Notes: a model not told the origin generated them from the sequence alone. A stretch of DNA of 64,000 bases from Bedellia somnulentella (GCA_963576735.1 OY755198.1:5828001-5892000), one strand, 5' to 3'. Positions 44,101-59,100 are shown, counted from the first letter of the stretch. Made by a program: numbers and translations.

Positions 44101-47100
44101 ACTTTCCAAAAGTGGCTGAGTTTCTAATTCCTTAGCTCTAGCTACCCCATCTAGAGATTTATAGCCGTGAGTATATGTATGTATGTATGTGTATAAAATT
44201 CAAGATGATGTATTCCTATCATAGAGGAACAAAGTTCATTTAAAACAACTTCAAGATAAATGAAATTTATTTTAAAGAATAAATTACTTACTAATAAATA
44301 AGGAATAAATATGGGAAAGAAAAATTTCGACACAGGCGGGAATCGAACCCGCAACCTCGGGTATACGCCCCGAGGTTCCTTATTTATTAGTAATAATCCC
44401 CACATGAGGTTTTCATGAACAAAAAGATTTAAAAAATAATAAATTAGTTTATTTAAATAGTAATCTTTCTATTAATTTGTATGTTGTATGAAGTGATAAC
44501 CCTAACTCACAAATGCTACGGTTTCGTTAGTTCGCTGCGGGGTCCGGTCATAATGCATTGAAATGATATTAGTTACCTTCTGACAAATAGAGCACTGGTA
44601 CTTGATTTTCATGAGATGCACCCAGTCGATGTGGTCGATGAGGTTAGTTTTACCGCGGTACTTCTTGCCGCAGTAGTCGCATTGGAACTCACTACAACAG
44701 GAGTGGTAAGTGTTATGATGTCTGTCTGTATGTCACAAAAGTTTATTTCCGAAATTATTGTTGAGACCAGTTATTTGGAAAGTGCTAGGTAGATGTAAAG
44801 CGCAATACACAATAAGCCCGCCAGGCCGCCGACATTGCCCGGCGTCGCAACCCGTTGGCCTGTATGAAAAGAATTATGTCAAACCTATGTATGAAAACTA
44901 GTACGCCGACAAAAAGTTGCCGACATATGACGGCGGCCCGGCGGGCTCAGTATGTATTGCGCTCAAACTGTAAGCTGCTTCAAGGATTTTAACAAAATAA
45001 TAATAATCATTGGGGATAATAACCATAAACTAAAATACAATTTTTTTTCAATTTAGTCAATGAGGTTAGTCTTGCCGCAGTAGTCGCATTGGAACTCACT
45101 GGAAAAGGAATAGTTTAGGGTTAAGATTCATACAAACTATTAGATAAAATTATAGGGCACTGGAAAAATTTATCGATTAAGGGTTAACATTTGTATGTCA
45201 GTCCTGGGTCTTTATCAGGGGTTTGTATCTAAATGGCAGAATACGAAGTATGAAGAATAAAAGAGCATGTATGAAAAGATTGATGGATGTAAACGAAGCT
45301 AGAGAGGTTTGTCAGGATCGTACGAAGTGGCGATCAATAGTCTCTGCCTACCCCAATGGGAACTAATGGCGTGAGTATATGTATGCATGTATGTATAGTT
45401 TTGTTATGTTTGTCTGTATATCTTTATTTCTGAGACGGTGTAGTTAAAAATTTATAGGTAGATTGTTAGTTATGAACAACATGTTTGTTTTATGGGAATT
45501 TTGAATTTTGAGTTACAGTTTAAGAGATGCACCCAGTCGATGTGGTCGATGAGATTAGTTTTTCCGCGGTACTTTTTGCCGCAGTAGTCGCATTGGAACT
45601 CACTGGAATAATAAATATGTGATAGTCATGTTAGAGCGCACACTACTGCGGACTCACTCGCACATAGCAGCGTCTCACTCATATCCTGCATCGCGGTATG
45701 TAAGTGTTTTTCGCGTTAAGCATAGATACAAATTATAAGATGAGACCAAGTCCCTAGTACAAAAAATTATCTGCCCCGAGGAGATGAAATTGCAAGTACG
45801 AGGACTCAGAAAAACTAAAAATGGAGGAGTAATCATCAGCACCGAGTCCCAGCAGGATATTGAAAAGATCAAATCGTCAAATAAACTCTGCTCAAACGAT
45901 CTTACTTTAGAAGAAAGTAACCAGCGCCGCCCTAGAATAGTTGTAGTTGGAGTGCCAACAAATTTATCGGAGAAAGAAGTGTTTCAGTGCATGTATGAAC
46001 AAAATTTGGCCGATAAGTATCCAGACTCAACATTCGACAAATTTCTTAGCTCCATAAAACTTAGCCATAAAGGGGGTAAAAAACAGGGTAAATATTGCCA
46101 CTACATAATTGAGGTCCCCGCAGGAATTCGCAAATGTCTCATGAATCAGAAGCGAATTTTCATTAACTGGACATCATGTAAAATAAGAGACTTCACCCTT
46201 GTGACCCGTTGTTTTAAATGTCAGCAATATGGACACTCAGCTAAGTTTTGTCGTGAGGCTGATCAGGTCTGTGGCCATTGTGGGGAGACTGGACACTCTA
46301 TCAAAGAGTGTATTAAAAAATCTCAGGAACCAACCTGTGCCACCTGCAAGCGTTTTAAAAAAACGAGTAACCATCCTACAGGAGACCCTGAATGCCCAGC
46401 AAGGAAGAATGCAGAATTGAGGTATATAAATTCTATTAACTATGAAGGCGCCTAAGAGCGCCCGTATCTTCTTATTATCTATAAGCACTTATTAATTAAG
46501 TTTCTTTTCACATTTTTTACTTCTTTTTTAAATTTATTTTTAAACGTTCTTTAGTTTATTTATCAATGACACATCAAATTATCTATGACTTAGACAATAT
46601 AAAATTTGGTGAATCTCACTCGTGTGATGTTGAATTGTGTAGCCAATTAATTTGTAATGAGAAAGGTACTCTTAAAATCTTAACCCAAAACATTCGTAGT
46701 ATTCACAAAAATTTCGATGATTTTCTAATATTATTAACTCGATTTAATGTTCCTTTTGATATTATTATCTTGACTGAATGTTGGTTACAAAACCGAGCAC
46801 ATAGTTTACCCACCCTCACAGGGTACAAATTACACAGCTCAACTAAACTACATAACCAAAATGATGGCATTATAATATATGTACGAGATACGTTAAACTT
46901 TACCATAGAAGAAATTTGTGTTAATGAAAGTAATTGTCTAGGACTGATAAGTAAGGACTTAGTCATATTATCTTTTTACCGCTCTCCATCTTTTCGCAAA
47001 CTTGATAATTTTTTACAATCCTTGAACAGTATACTACATGCTTTCGCCTCTACAAAAAACATTGTTTTAACTGGAGACTTGAATATTGACATTATAACAG

Positions 47101-50100
47101 AAAACAACGATTCTTCTATCCAGGAATACTTAAACATATGTGCTTTTCATGGAATATCACCCGCCCATACCTTTCCCACTCACAACAGCGGATCCTGTCT
47201 AGATCATGTTATGATAAAAACGAATTACCTGACACATACATTTGTTACTAACTCGACTATTACCGATCATCGCGCCGTGCTATTGACATTGAATTTAAAG
47301 CTGACTCATAACAAATGCCGCCGCAGCTATTCTAGTGTTAACATGCAAAACGTAAGACGTGATTTAATTCAAATAGAGTTCAGCACGGTTTGTAATAATA
47401 CTGACGTAAACTTTTCCATGAATTACGTGACTAACTGTGTTCAAAATGCAATTGCGAAAAATACAAGCACGTTTCGTCAAAGCAGGAAGTACCAAATAAT
47501 AAAACCTTGGATAACTCCTGGCTTAATCAGATGCATAAAACATAGAGATAAGTTGCACAAAAGGTATATGCTTGAGCCTACTAACAATACTATTACTCTT
47601 ATTTACAAACGATATCGCAATTTTTGCAATAAAATTTTGAAAAATGTAAAATGTGAGTACGAGAAAAAAGAACTTCAATCTGCGGGAAGTAACAACAAAT
47701 TAATTTGGAATTTCATTAAACAAAAGACTTGCACGACAAAACATAATGATATCCCTAACGAACTATTCAAGCTAAGGTCAACTCCCACACAGTCAGCAGA
47801 ATTTATAAATAACTTTTTCATAAACATTGGTAAGAATTTATCTGAACAGGCAAATTTTGAAAAATACTATCAAGCTAATTCTAAACACCCTTCAAGGCTT
47901 AAATCGTTTGTTATGATCGATACAGACGTCTCTGAAGTAGAGGGTATTATAAATAACTTAAAAAGTAATAGTGCCCCCGGATGGGATAACATCTCATGTA
48001 AAGTTTTGAAATTTTGTAAGGATATACTAGCCCCTCCGTTAACTCTCATATTTCAAAATTGCTTGTCTCAAGGTATATTCCCCGAGTCATTAAAAAAAGC
48101 TGTGGTTATTCCGATTTATAAATCGGGGGATAAAAACCAACCAAATAATTACAGACCGATTTCTCTTCTTCCCACTTTCTCTAAAATTTTGGAAAAAATA
48201 ATGAACAGTAGGTTAATAAAATATTTAGATGAAATATCCTTTCTCTCAAGTTGTCAATTTGGTTTCCGTAAAAAGTTATCTACTGATGACGCAGTCCATT
48301 GCCTTACAAATGAAATTGTGCAAAATTTGGACAAAGGTATGCATGTTATAGGGATTTTTCTCGACCTCAAAAAAGCCTTTGATACAATTTCAATTCCAAT
48401 TTTATTGCGAAAATTAGAAAATATCGGCATTCGGGATACTCAGTTAAAATTATTTGAAAGTTATCTTAGTAATAGACTTCAGTGCCTAAAAATTGGAGAC
48501 AATTATAGCACATTTTCAAAAAACCACCCCTATGGCGTCCCTCAGGGTAGTATCTTAGGACCCAGCCTATTTTTGATTTATATTAATGAGCTATGTAATC
48601 TCCAACTTAATAACGGCACCATAGTTTCATATGCAGATGACACAGCCTTACTTTTTTATGCAAAAACAATAGACGAAGCTTATAAATTCGCTCAATTTGG
48701 CTTTAGTATTGTGAATGACTGGCTTTTTAATAATTTTCTGTCCTTGAACACTGATAAAACTATGTATATGATTTTCGCAAGGAACACTTCTACACCATTA
48801 CTCGCTAATACCCCGCTTTATGCACATCACCGCACTTGCACTGATAGCGCACCATGCCCATGCTCAACTATCTCCAAAGCAATTAACATCAAATATCTTG
48901 GAATTACTCTCGATGTTACTTTAACTTTTAAGGTCCATATTAATGCACTCTGTAATAGAATTAGAAAACTTATAGTAATATTTAAAAAGTTGAGACACAT
49001 ATGTGACTACGCTTTAATAAAACAAATCTATCAAGCGCTTGGTCAATCCTTACTGACTTATTGCATAAAATCTTGGGGAGGTGCTGGCATTACCACTATG
49101 TTAAAACTGGAACGAGCTCAAAGAGCGCTACTTAAAGTAGCCACAGCGCGCCCTTTCTATTTCCCTACTACCGAACTATATAAACAATGCAAAGTGCTAA
49201 CTGTGCGCCAGCTCTTTATTCTATTCACTGTTCTAAAGCAGCATACCAGCTTACACTTCAACCCTGATACACTAAACAGGAGGCGAAAGGATATAGTATG
49301 TTTGAATACTTATAGTGCAAAATTTTCCATTACAAATAGATTCTTTATATTTTTAGGTCCATACTTATATAATAAAATTAATAGATTACTAGTATTATAT
49401 AACTTAAACAACTTTGAATGCAAGAAAAAACTTCAATCGTGGCTTTTAAATCTTACATACACGGAATCAGAGGAATTGCTTAATATAATAAGTTAATATA
49501 AGATGTTTTTATTTTTTTATCATAATAATACAATTAGTTAGATACAATCGAGTCTGATAATAATTTTATACACTACTTACCAATACCATTATATGAAAAC
49601 TGATAGTTTAAGCCTTTTTTGTTTATTGTTGCCTGAAATACAGGTAAATTACCTAGCTCAGGAACAGGAAAATGTTATATTTTGTACTTTAAATAACTTA
49701 CTAGGTTAAGACGAATATTATGTACTTTTGAAAACTGAATAAATTTTTATTATTATTATTTTTATTATAAGTTGGTACACAACAGGGGTGTATTGACCAG
49801 TATATCTTTGCTGACCCCACAAATATATACGGACATATTATACACAGATCAAGTTAGCTCCAATCAAAGTAAGACTTGTATTATAAAATACTAACTCAAT
49901 GATATATTTGATACTATATACTACACATATAAATAACACCCAAGACTAAAAAACAATCATTTATGCTCATCACATAAATGTTGCTCTTAGCGGGGATCGA
50001 ACCCGCAACCTCCGGACCGAGAAGCTAATCACCTACCCACTCGGCCACGGCTGTCGTCGCCGAGTTGATTAATACAAACATATTTATACTGATGCCATTA

Positions 50101-53100
50101 GTTCCAGTTGGGGAGGCAAAAACTATATTATATCATTGTCATCTATATTATGTTCATTCGTTCATTTTCAAAAGTCATTTTAAGGTTCTGTTTTAATTTA
50201 TTGTTATTTGGATGTCTAGTCTGTCGTCATGTTTGTCAAAGCAGTTTATTTCCAAACCATGAGGTTTATTTCGCCGCGATACTTCTTACCACAGTATTCG
50301 CATTGGAACTCACTAGAACAGGAGTGTGCGGGGTTAAGATATATCTTTTGGGTTAAAATAGGCTATAATAAAAATATACATTTCTGTTATTTCATAAGTC
50401 TTAATATTTCTTTTTTGGAGCAATATCAAATAAGGCGAGATAAAAATATTGCATTATTTCACTATAATCCGTCTTCTAAAATAAGTATTTTTGATGCAAC
50501 AGTCACGTGACTAAAAACGACTAAAAACTATAAACTGTCTGTGTATCGCTTCGCTCATTGGTGTATAATGCGGAATTGACGTCATTTGTGCTACAGCCGC
50601 CATATTACTTAAAGTCGCGTTTTCGCGGCACATTTGAATATTGCTGTTTCTTTTTAGATTTTTTAATAAAAAAGCTAAAATGAAGACAGAAAAATACTTT
50701 TTTAGGGCTCCTTATAAACAAATTAACACCGCAAGATAGTTTTCAAAATTTAGTTACATAGCCTATTCATTGAAATACGCGAGTGAAAGCGGGTAAGACT
50801 TTTCTGCTAATGACTAATAAGCCATTTTAGGTTTTCGTTTCGTTATAGTTTCGTTGTCTGTCTGTATATCACAGCATTTTATTTCCGAAACTATTGGGAT
50901 TATATAATTGATAATTGTTTGGTGAACTAAAGTAAAAAATATGTACCCTGTGAATCGCTTTAAGATTTCAAAATAAAAAATATATACAGTGTGTCCAGTA
51001 AATAAACGTCCAACCGTTAACCACCAATAGAGGACCCTGTGAAGTGCCCGGAAATGCAATTTTTTTTTATTTTAGAAATAAGCCAGGTTTAAGTTGTTTT
51101 TTATTTTTTTTTAATTCCTTTGGGCTATTTTGTTATGGTAAGAGGGCAAAAATAGGGATATCGGCATATTTTTTTTTATTAGACTCCTAATGAAGCAAAG
51201 AACAGCTTGGTTAGCAAAAATTGAGGATTAGAGGAGAATTGATTAGCAAGAGGAGGACAACTTAAACCTGGCTTATTTCTAAACCAGGTTTAATATAATA
51301 AAAAAAAATGCATTTCCGGGCACTTCACAGGGTTCTCTATTAGTGGTTAACGGTTGGACGTTTATTTACTGGACACCCGGGTTCTTAAAACATGGACAAA
51401 AACATTATTTGTTATCAGACAAAATAGGTGTAGGTAGTAGTAGAAGCATGTAGTTCTTTCTAATCTAATTTAATGTTTTTTGACATGAATTCCTCATGTG
51501 GGGATTATTACTCATAAATAAAAGATGTTATTAAAGGAAAGAAAAATTTCGACACTGGCGGGGTTCGAACCCGCGACCTTCGGGTATACGCCCCCGTCGC
51601 TCTGCCAACTGAGCTACAGTGTCAGTTGGCATCCAGCGCGAAATTTCTCTATCCTTTGTTTCTTTTTTACACGTTCAAGTAGTCTTTGCGTTTCCTACCT
51701 CCGAATTTTAACTAATTCGGACGGCCACTTGTCTACCTTTTCAGATAGAATGCAAATGTTGGAAACGCCTAACTATCACATAATTTAATGTTTTTTGACA
51801 TGAATTCCTCATGTGGGGATTATTACTCATAAATAAAAGATGTTATTAAAGGAAAGAAAAAAAAAAAAAAAAGAAAAAAAAAAAAAAAAAAAAGGTCGCG
51901 GGTTCGAACCCCGCCAGTGTCGAAATTTTTCTTTCCTTTAATAACATCTTTCTAATCTGTCTGTTTGTCTATCTGAAGATAAGACATCTAGATATCTCAA
52001 ACCACATTTCTCTAAAAAAATATAGTTTGAATTTTGTAACGACATGATAGTCCAGTGGGTAGAAGACCCGCCCGAAAACAGAAAGGCGTGAGTTCCAATC
52101 CTGGGTCGGGCCTACACCAATTTATCTTTTCTAAAGACATATGTGTGGTTAATTTATCATGGTTGTTAACGGTGAGGGAAAACATCGTGAGGAAACCCAC
52201 ATGGCTGAGTTGTACTTAGTCATGTTTCAGTGTATTCGTACAAAACGGCGATAGGCCTGCCCCCTATCACGTGAGTACACTGTCTAAGCAAAACGTGGGT
52301 ACCTTCTCTGGACACTAGATGGCGCTGCCATGTGAGTTCAGAAGTATTGGTACCTCTGCCAACCCCTTTGGGGATAAACGGCGTGAATGTTTATGTTATG
52401 TTTGTATAAAAATTAATAGAAGTTGAGTTTAAATATTGTTACCAGTAAGGTTTCCCATCAGGCGATCCGTGATCATGTTTAATATGAAATTTATGAGAAG
52501 CCATATTTGTGAACACCTGAAAAAGGAAAATATAGTTTATTAAGCTTGTTTATAGCTGTGTAGTGTCGGCTTAGAATAGCACTACCCCATTTCTGCCGGT
52601 GGGTGTACCTAAGAGGCGACCAACGGTATAGGGGCTTTTTAAGGGATTTTTGGGCGATGCGGTTGGAGACCCATCACCAACAACCTTTATTCTACCATCT
52701 TTTCCCCACTCAACTTCCAAAAGTGGCTGAGAAATTTCTAATTTCTCAGCTCTGGCTACCCATTTTAGGGATTTATAGCCGTGAGTATATGTATGTATGT
52801 ATGTTAATGGGAAAAGAAAATTTCATGAGAATGCATATTTTTGAGGTTTAATTCAGAGATGTGAGATATATCAATGAAATTAGAGGTTGGTCAGGATCGT
52901 ACAATGTGGCGTTCTTATCTGATTACCCTAATAGGAACTAATAGCGTAAGTAAATTTATGTATGTAACAAATAATAGTAGAGAAGGATACAAGTAAACGA
53001 AATTAGTGAGTACAGCAAAAGTTAATTATTTTCAAGGAACTGAGCGCTGTAAAGACTAATTTCTTGCGTAATTTTCGACTTTTATCAACAAACTTGTAAA

Positions 53101-56100
53101 TTAATTAATTACTAAAGCACGGTTTCTGAGCAGGAAGAATTTCGTACATTGACCTTATTCTACCTGTCTCCCTCTCTCACGCGTGAAAAAGTTGCATCCC
53201 GCTCACACGGTAGCGTCGACCGCGGGCATCAGGAGTTACAAAACTTTTGTGTGCTTACGTAAGGTTTATATTTGTATGCTAGCATTTTTTTTTTGAATAG
53301 AATACCTATTTCAAAAAAATATATTTATTTACCACTTTTCCGTTATTCAAGGTAGGTAAATATAATCTTTTTGTACCATATTGTATAACCAATGCTATTT
53401 TAATCTAAAATCCTCTTTTTGGGATATATAACCATGAGTATGCGCTGTGTAGTGTCTTCGAATATCACTACCCTATTTTTTCTTGTGGTTATAGCACTAC
53501 CCTATTTCTTCCCGTAAGTGTTCGTTAAAGGCGATTAAGGGGATTGAGGCTGGAGGAGGAGGGGGGATTTTATGGTTTTTGAACGATGCGGTTGGAGACC
53601 CCAGAAACTTTACTGTGCAACCTCAAAGTTTTCTTCAAATTTCTTATTCTAAATCTATGGCTCTCCTTCTGAATTTATATCATTGAGTATGTATGTAATG
53701 TATATGTACTATGTGTTAAAAACATATTTTTCCCACAATTACCCACCTTATGACAATGCTGACACACGTAAGTTTTCCCCGCGGCCTTGTCAGCGTGCGT
53801 TTGCAAATGGCGGTCCACACTTGTTCGCCAGCGAAATAGTTTGCCACATAGCGGGCACGGGTGGAGGAGGTTTTCGTGGACTTTTCTAGAAGTATTATAT
53901 TATTTTAAATCTTTTTGTTCATGAAAATCTCATGTGGGGATTATTACTAATAATTAAAGAATAAATAAAGGAAAGAAAAATATATTTTTTTCTTTTTTGT
54001 CCTCCGCCCCGCCTGTGTCGAAATTTTTCTTTCCTTTATTTATTCTTTAATTATTAGTAAGTATTATATTGTATAGTTATTTTATTATGTTATGTTATGT
54101 TATTTTTGGGCGATGCTGTTGGAGACCCATCACCAAAAACCTTTATTTTTACCATCTTTTCCCCACTCACATTTCCAAAAGTGGCTGAGGTATTTCTAAT
54201 TCCTTAGCTCTGGCTAACCCTTCTAGAGATTTACAGCCGTGAGTGAGTATATGTATGTAGTATAGTTACTTATTTTATTTAAAAAAATGCTCAGTAGCCA
54301 CTAAAAACAAACTCGTTTACACAAGTTATGGGTCTTATACGAAACTAGAGAGTTGCAGTTATCAATGATTTTAAAAAGTTTTCATCACAGCTAGGTTACT
54401 AAATGTACATACATACATACATACATATACTCACAGCTGTAAATCCCTAGAAGGGGTAGCCGGAGCTAAGGTATTAGAAATTCCTCAGCCACTTTTGGAA
54501 AGTTAAGTGGAGAAAAGATGGTAAAATAAAGGTTGTTGGTGATGGGTCACCGGAAGAAATGGGGTAGTGCTATTCTAAGCCGACACTACACGCCTTTTAT
54601 CCATATTACTAAATGTAATATGAATAAAAGGCGAAAGTTGGTCATTCATTTTTTTTTCCTCAAAATAGCTTTGACATAATTATCTTTTCGAACAAGTTAA
54701 TAAAAGAAGCAAAATAATTGTTTTTTTAAACCTTAAAGGATATCTTAAAACACACATTTAAAACCACTGGTGTTCAAAGTTCCTACGTTTTGCTTGGACA
54801 GTGTCCTATCGTGATAGGAGGCAGGTCTATCGCTTTGTACGAATACATATGTATAAAATAAAATATATAGCTATGGAAGAATAAAACGGCATTTATTAAA
54901 TGATTAATCAATGAACATGAAGCTGTGTGTCGGCTTAGAATAGCACTACCCCATTTCTTCCGGTGGGTGTACGTAAGAGGCGACTTACGGTATTTGGGCT
55001 ATTAAGGGATTTTTGGGCGATGCGGTTGGAGACCCATCACCATAAACCTTTATATTTACCATCTTTTCCCCACTCAACTTCCAAAAGTGGCTGAGAAACT
55101 TATAATTCCTAAGCTCAGGCTACCCCTTATAGGGAAATATAGCCGTGAGTATATGTATGTATGTATGTAAGAATAAAACGGCATTCATGAAATGATTAAT
55201 CAATGAACTTGAAGCTCAAAGGGGATAGCCAGGATCGTACAAAGTGGCGATCGATAGTTTCTGCCTACCCAAATGGGAATTATTAACGTGAGTAAATTTA
55301 TATATGAATAGCTGATCCGACAGACTTCGTACTGTCAAATTTGCTTATGTATGACAAAACTGTAGGCGATTTTTCCGGTACTCTTAGTTCAATCAGCCGT
55401 GAATAAGTTATTGGTAAAAAAAAACCGGAAAAGTGTACATACATACATACATACATATGCTCACGGCCATAAATCCCTAGAAGGGGTAGCCAGAGCTAAG
55501 GAATTGGAAATTCCTCAGCCACGTTTGGAAATTTTAGTGGGGAAAAGATGGTAAAATAAAGGGTTTGAATAAAATGAATCTCTAACCACATCGCCTAAAA
55601 ATCCCTTAAAAGCTCCAAATCCGTTAGTCGCCTCTTACGTACACCCACCGGAAGAAATGGGGTAGTGTTATTCTACACTACACAGCCGGCACTACACAGC
55701 ACGGAAAAGTGTCTTATTTGATAACTTAGGTCATTATGTACCATTCTGCCAAATGCACATTCATACACATTATGTACTTGAGGAGCCTTTTTATCTCAAA
55801 CACACAAACATCTCTATTTATAATATTAATAGGATACTTACGAATGCACTCTCAAGGAATCCTTAGTATCGAACAGTCTCTCACAGTGTTCACACTTCAG
55901 ATTCAGCTTTTTCTTCGGTTTACCTTTCATCGCCAAACCTCTGCAACAGATGATACATTTATAAATATTAAACACCGTAATTCCTACGAGGTTATTTAAC
56001 GACGCGATAGCTCAATGGGTAGAACACCGGTTAACGTACAAGCGACTAGTGTTCAAATCCCGGGTCGGGCCTACACCAATTTGTCTTTTCTAAAGACATA

Positions 56101-59100
56101 TGTGTGGTTAATTTATCATGGTTGTTAACGGTGAGGGAAAACATCATGAGGAAACCCACATGGCTGAGTTATACTTAGCCATTTGACAGTGTATTCGTAC
56201 AAAACGGCGATAGGCCTGCCCCCTATCACGTGAGTACACTGTCCATGCAAAACAAAGTCACGTGATGTTCAGAAGTATTAGTACCTCTGCCAACCCCTTC
56301 GGGGATATTCGGCGTGAACGTTTATGTTATGTTATGTTATGAGAGGTTATAGAACCAAAATTAGAAATGCCTCAGCCAATTTTAAAAGTTGCAATTTGCA
56401 TAGGGAAAAGATTGAATAATAAAGGGTCCTACGGAAACCAAACCAAACCACATCACTCAAAAATCGCTTTAAAAGCTCAAACACCCTTAGTCGCCTCATA
56501 CAAAATTCAATGGAAGAAATAGGAAAGTGCTCTGGACTAGACAGGAATAATTATTGCGCACATGTCAAATTGCAAAACCCCAAATGATATTTATCAAGAT
56601 ATCACCAAGGTCAGTTGTGTGAAAAAGTGAATTCAGTTATTTCAAAAACAAGATTAATCACTAATAAATAAAGAATAAATAAAGGAAAGAAAAATTTCGA
56701 CACAGGCGGGAAGTCGAAATTTTAATCAAGTAAGAATCCCCACATGAGGTTTTCATGAACAAAAAGATTTATATTACCCGATTAATCAATTGATTACAAC
56801 ACAATGTCAGAAATAATAATACAATGTTATATCCAATTAACCTACAAATAAAAAAATACATTATATAATGAAAAGTTCCTTAAATCTAAACATACATACA
56901 TACAAATACTCACGGCAATAACTCCCTAGAAGGGGTAGCCAGAGCTAAGGAATTAGAAATTCATCAGCCACTTTTGGAAGTTGAGTGGGGTAAAGATGGT
57001 AAAATAAAGGTTGTTGGTGATGGGTCTCCAACCTCATCGCCCAAAAATCCCTTAAAAGCCCCAATACAGTTAGTCGCCTCTTACGTGGGTGTACGTATGA
57101 GAAACGTACGCCGGGAGAAATGGGGTGGTACCATTACATATTATATTATACTTGTACATCTACCTACTGTTTTTATTAACGTACTGATCTCACCATTCAA
57201 AGGTTGTCTGAAAGAGATTGTTTTAAGCAATAAGACCGCCAATTGTACTTCTAGTTAATAAATAATATGTACAAAATGTTGTGTTATGTGATGTACAATA
57301 AAGAGTTTTCTATTCAGTAAAAATAGCACTACCCCGTTTCTACCGATGTGTGTACGTAAGAGGCGACTAACGGTATAGGGGCTTTTAAGGGATTTTTAGG
57401 CGATTGCGGCTGGAGACCCATCACCAACAACCTTTACTTTACCATCTTTTCCCACTCAAATTCCAAAAGTGGCTGAGGAATTTCTAATTCCTTAGCTCTG
57501 GCTACCCCTTCTAGGGATTTATAGCCGTGAGTATATGTATGTATGTATATTAGCGAAAATAGCAGTAACCAGAAGTAAATGAATTCAAAACTTTGGTGAA
57601 ACGACGCTTGCCAAAATATTTAGTATTCACTCACTTGAGATGCTGTATCAAGTTGTTCTTGTTGAAGAAACTCTTGCCACAGCAATCGCACTGCGGCCGC
57701 ACTTTGTTGCAGTACAATTTGTGATACGCCATCTTCTTTGTGCAGCTGGGAATATATGATTGATATTAAGAAATGATTGTTTAGAATAGGATACTCTTCA
57801 TTAAATATTTAAAAAAAACATTTCCAAAAACAGAAGTATAACAGTTTAATTTATTGGACATCTACCAAACATGTTTTTAATCCAGCAAATCTTTCCATTC
57901 ATGGGTTGTCTGGAAGAGATCGCTCTTAGTGATAAGACCGCCAGTTGTACTTTGGTTTTTGTACCGATCTTTTTTTTGTAATTGTTGTTTTTTTGTGATG
58001 TGCAATAAAGAGTTTTTTATTTATTATTTATAATTGGTAAAATTAACGATAAAATTAGATACTCATTTATTTGGTAAATTATCACAAAACATACTACTTA
58101 ACATTACATTCGATATTTAATACTAACGATTCTAACATCAAACCTAATATAAAAACTACAAAACAATACCAAAGATGGATGGATTAACTATTTATTCGAA
58201 GAAAACTTCATGTAAGGTTTTTTGGTTTCTCTATTTGGAGGAAATTCATCAAATCAAAAATTACAAATAATAAATAATAACTCCTAAAATACAAAGTAAA
58301 TAAATCAAACCTTAAACCACCATACCTGAATTCCGCCGAACACTTGTTACAGGCATACATCATATTATGAATAGGCACATGTGCCAACATAATACTCTTC
58401 ATAGTGGTTACAAGCGGGCACAATCTACATCGATATGCCTCCAAATGCAGCGTGCGATGTGCCGGTATGCTCGTCTTAGATTGGAATTCTGTGTGGCATA
58501 CGTCGCACATTGATTCTTTGGTGGATTTCTGTTAAATGAAAGTAAACTTTTAAAATTTGTTTGGAGGAAAAAATTTGCGAAAATCGGCACAAGGAAATAT
58601 AATTTGGAATTACATTCTTCATCATTCAAAAATATTACTGCATTTTTTTTTGTAAAATCGAATGTAATTTTCAAAAACTATTGCATAAATATCAAATCGC
58701 GACTTTTACAAAGCCGTCGATCAACTTTAACTTAACAACTAAGAATCTTTAACCATCTTTTTCCAACAAACTTCCAAAATAGGGAATATGCATAAAATTT
58801 TAAATGCCTTAAAACTTTTTTTCACGAATACTTATTATCGCAATATTATAATGAAAAGGTTTTTTTTTAATTTACTTATTATTTAAACCCCTAAAATAAT
58901 ATTCAAAAAGTGCAAAATAAGGGAGTGAAATTCAAACTTCCAAAACGCGCCACCATCGGTTGAACGAAATGTGACGTCATCTGACACGAAATTGTATTCA
59001 AAAGCATCGAAAACACTAAGGTAAACACCCACTGGACGTGTCATGTGACGTCACGTATAGCGCGCGTAAAATGGCGGCGTTTGAACTGCTTAAATTTTTT

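Larger units (their letters stand above)
45740..49763 (+). mobile_element. 5'-truncated LINE with intact ORF2
   Basis: ATTATAAG flanks both ends (45732-45739 and 49764-49771), an 8-bp target-site duplication. It begins within ORF1, carries a complete 976-aa ORF2, and ends with an AATAAA signal and an (ATT)n tail. Clade probably CR1/jockey-like. It splits the exon 10 duplicate family of the zinc-finger gene. Confidence 0.88.

Noticed and set aside
49975..50055. A tRNA-Ser-like gene on the minus strand
   Set aside because: The downstream body is shared with 43010-43113, so it is the head of SINE-D.
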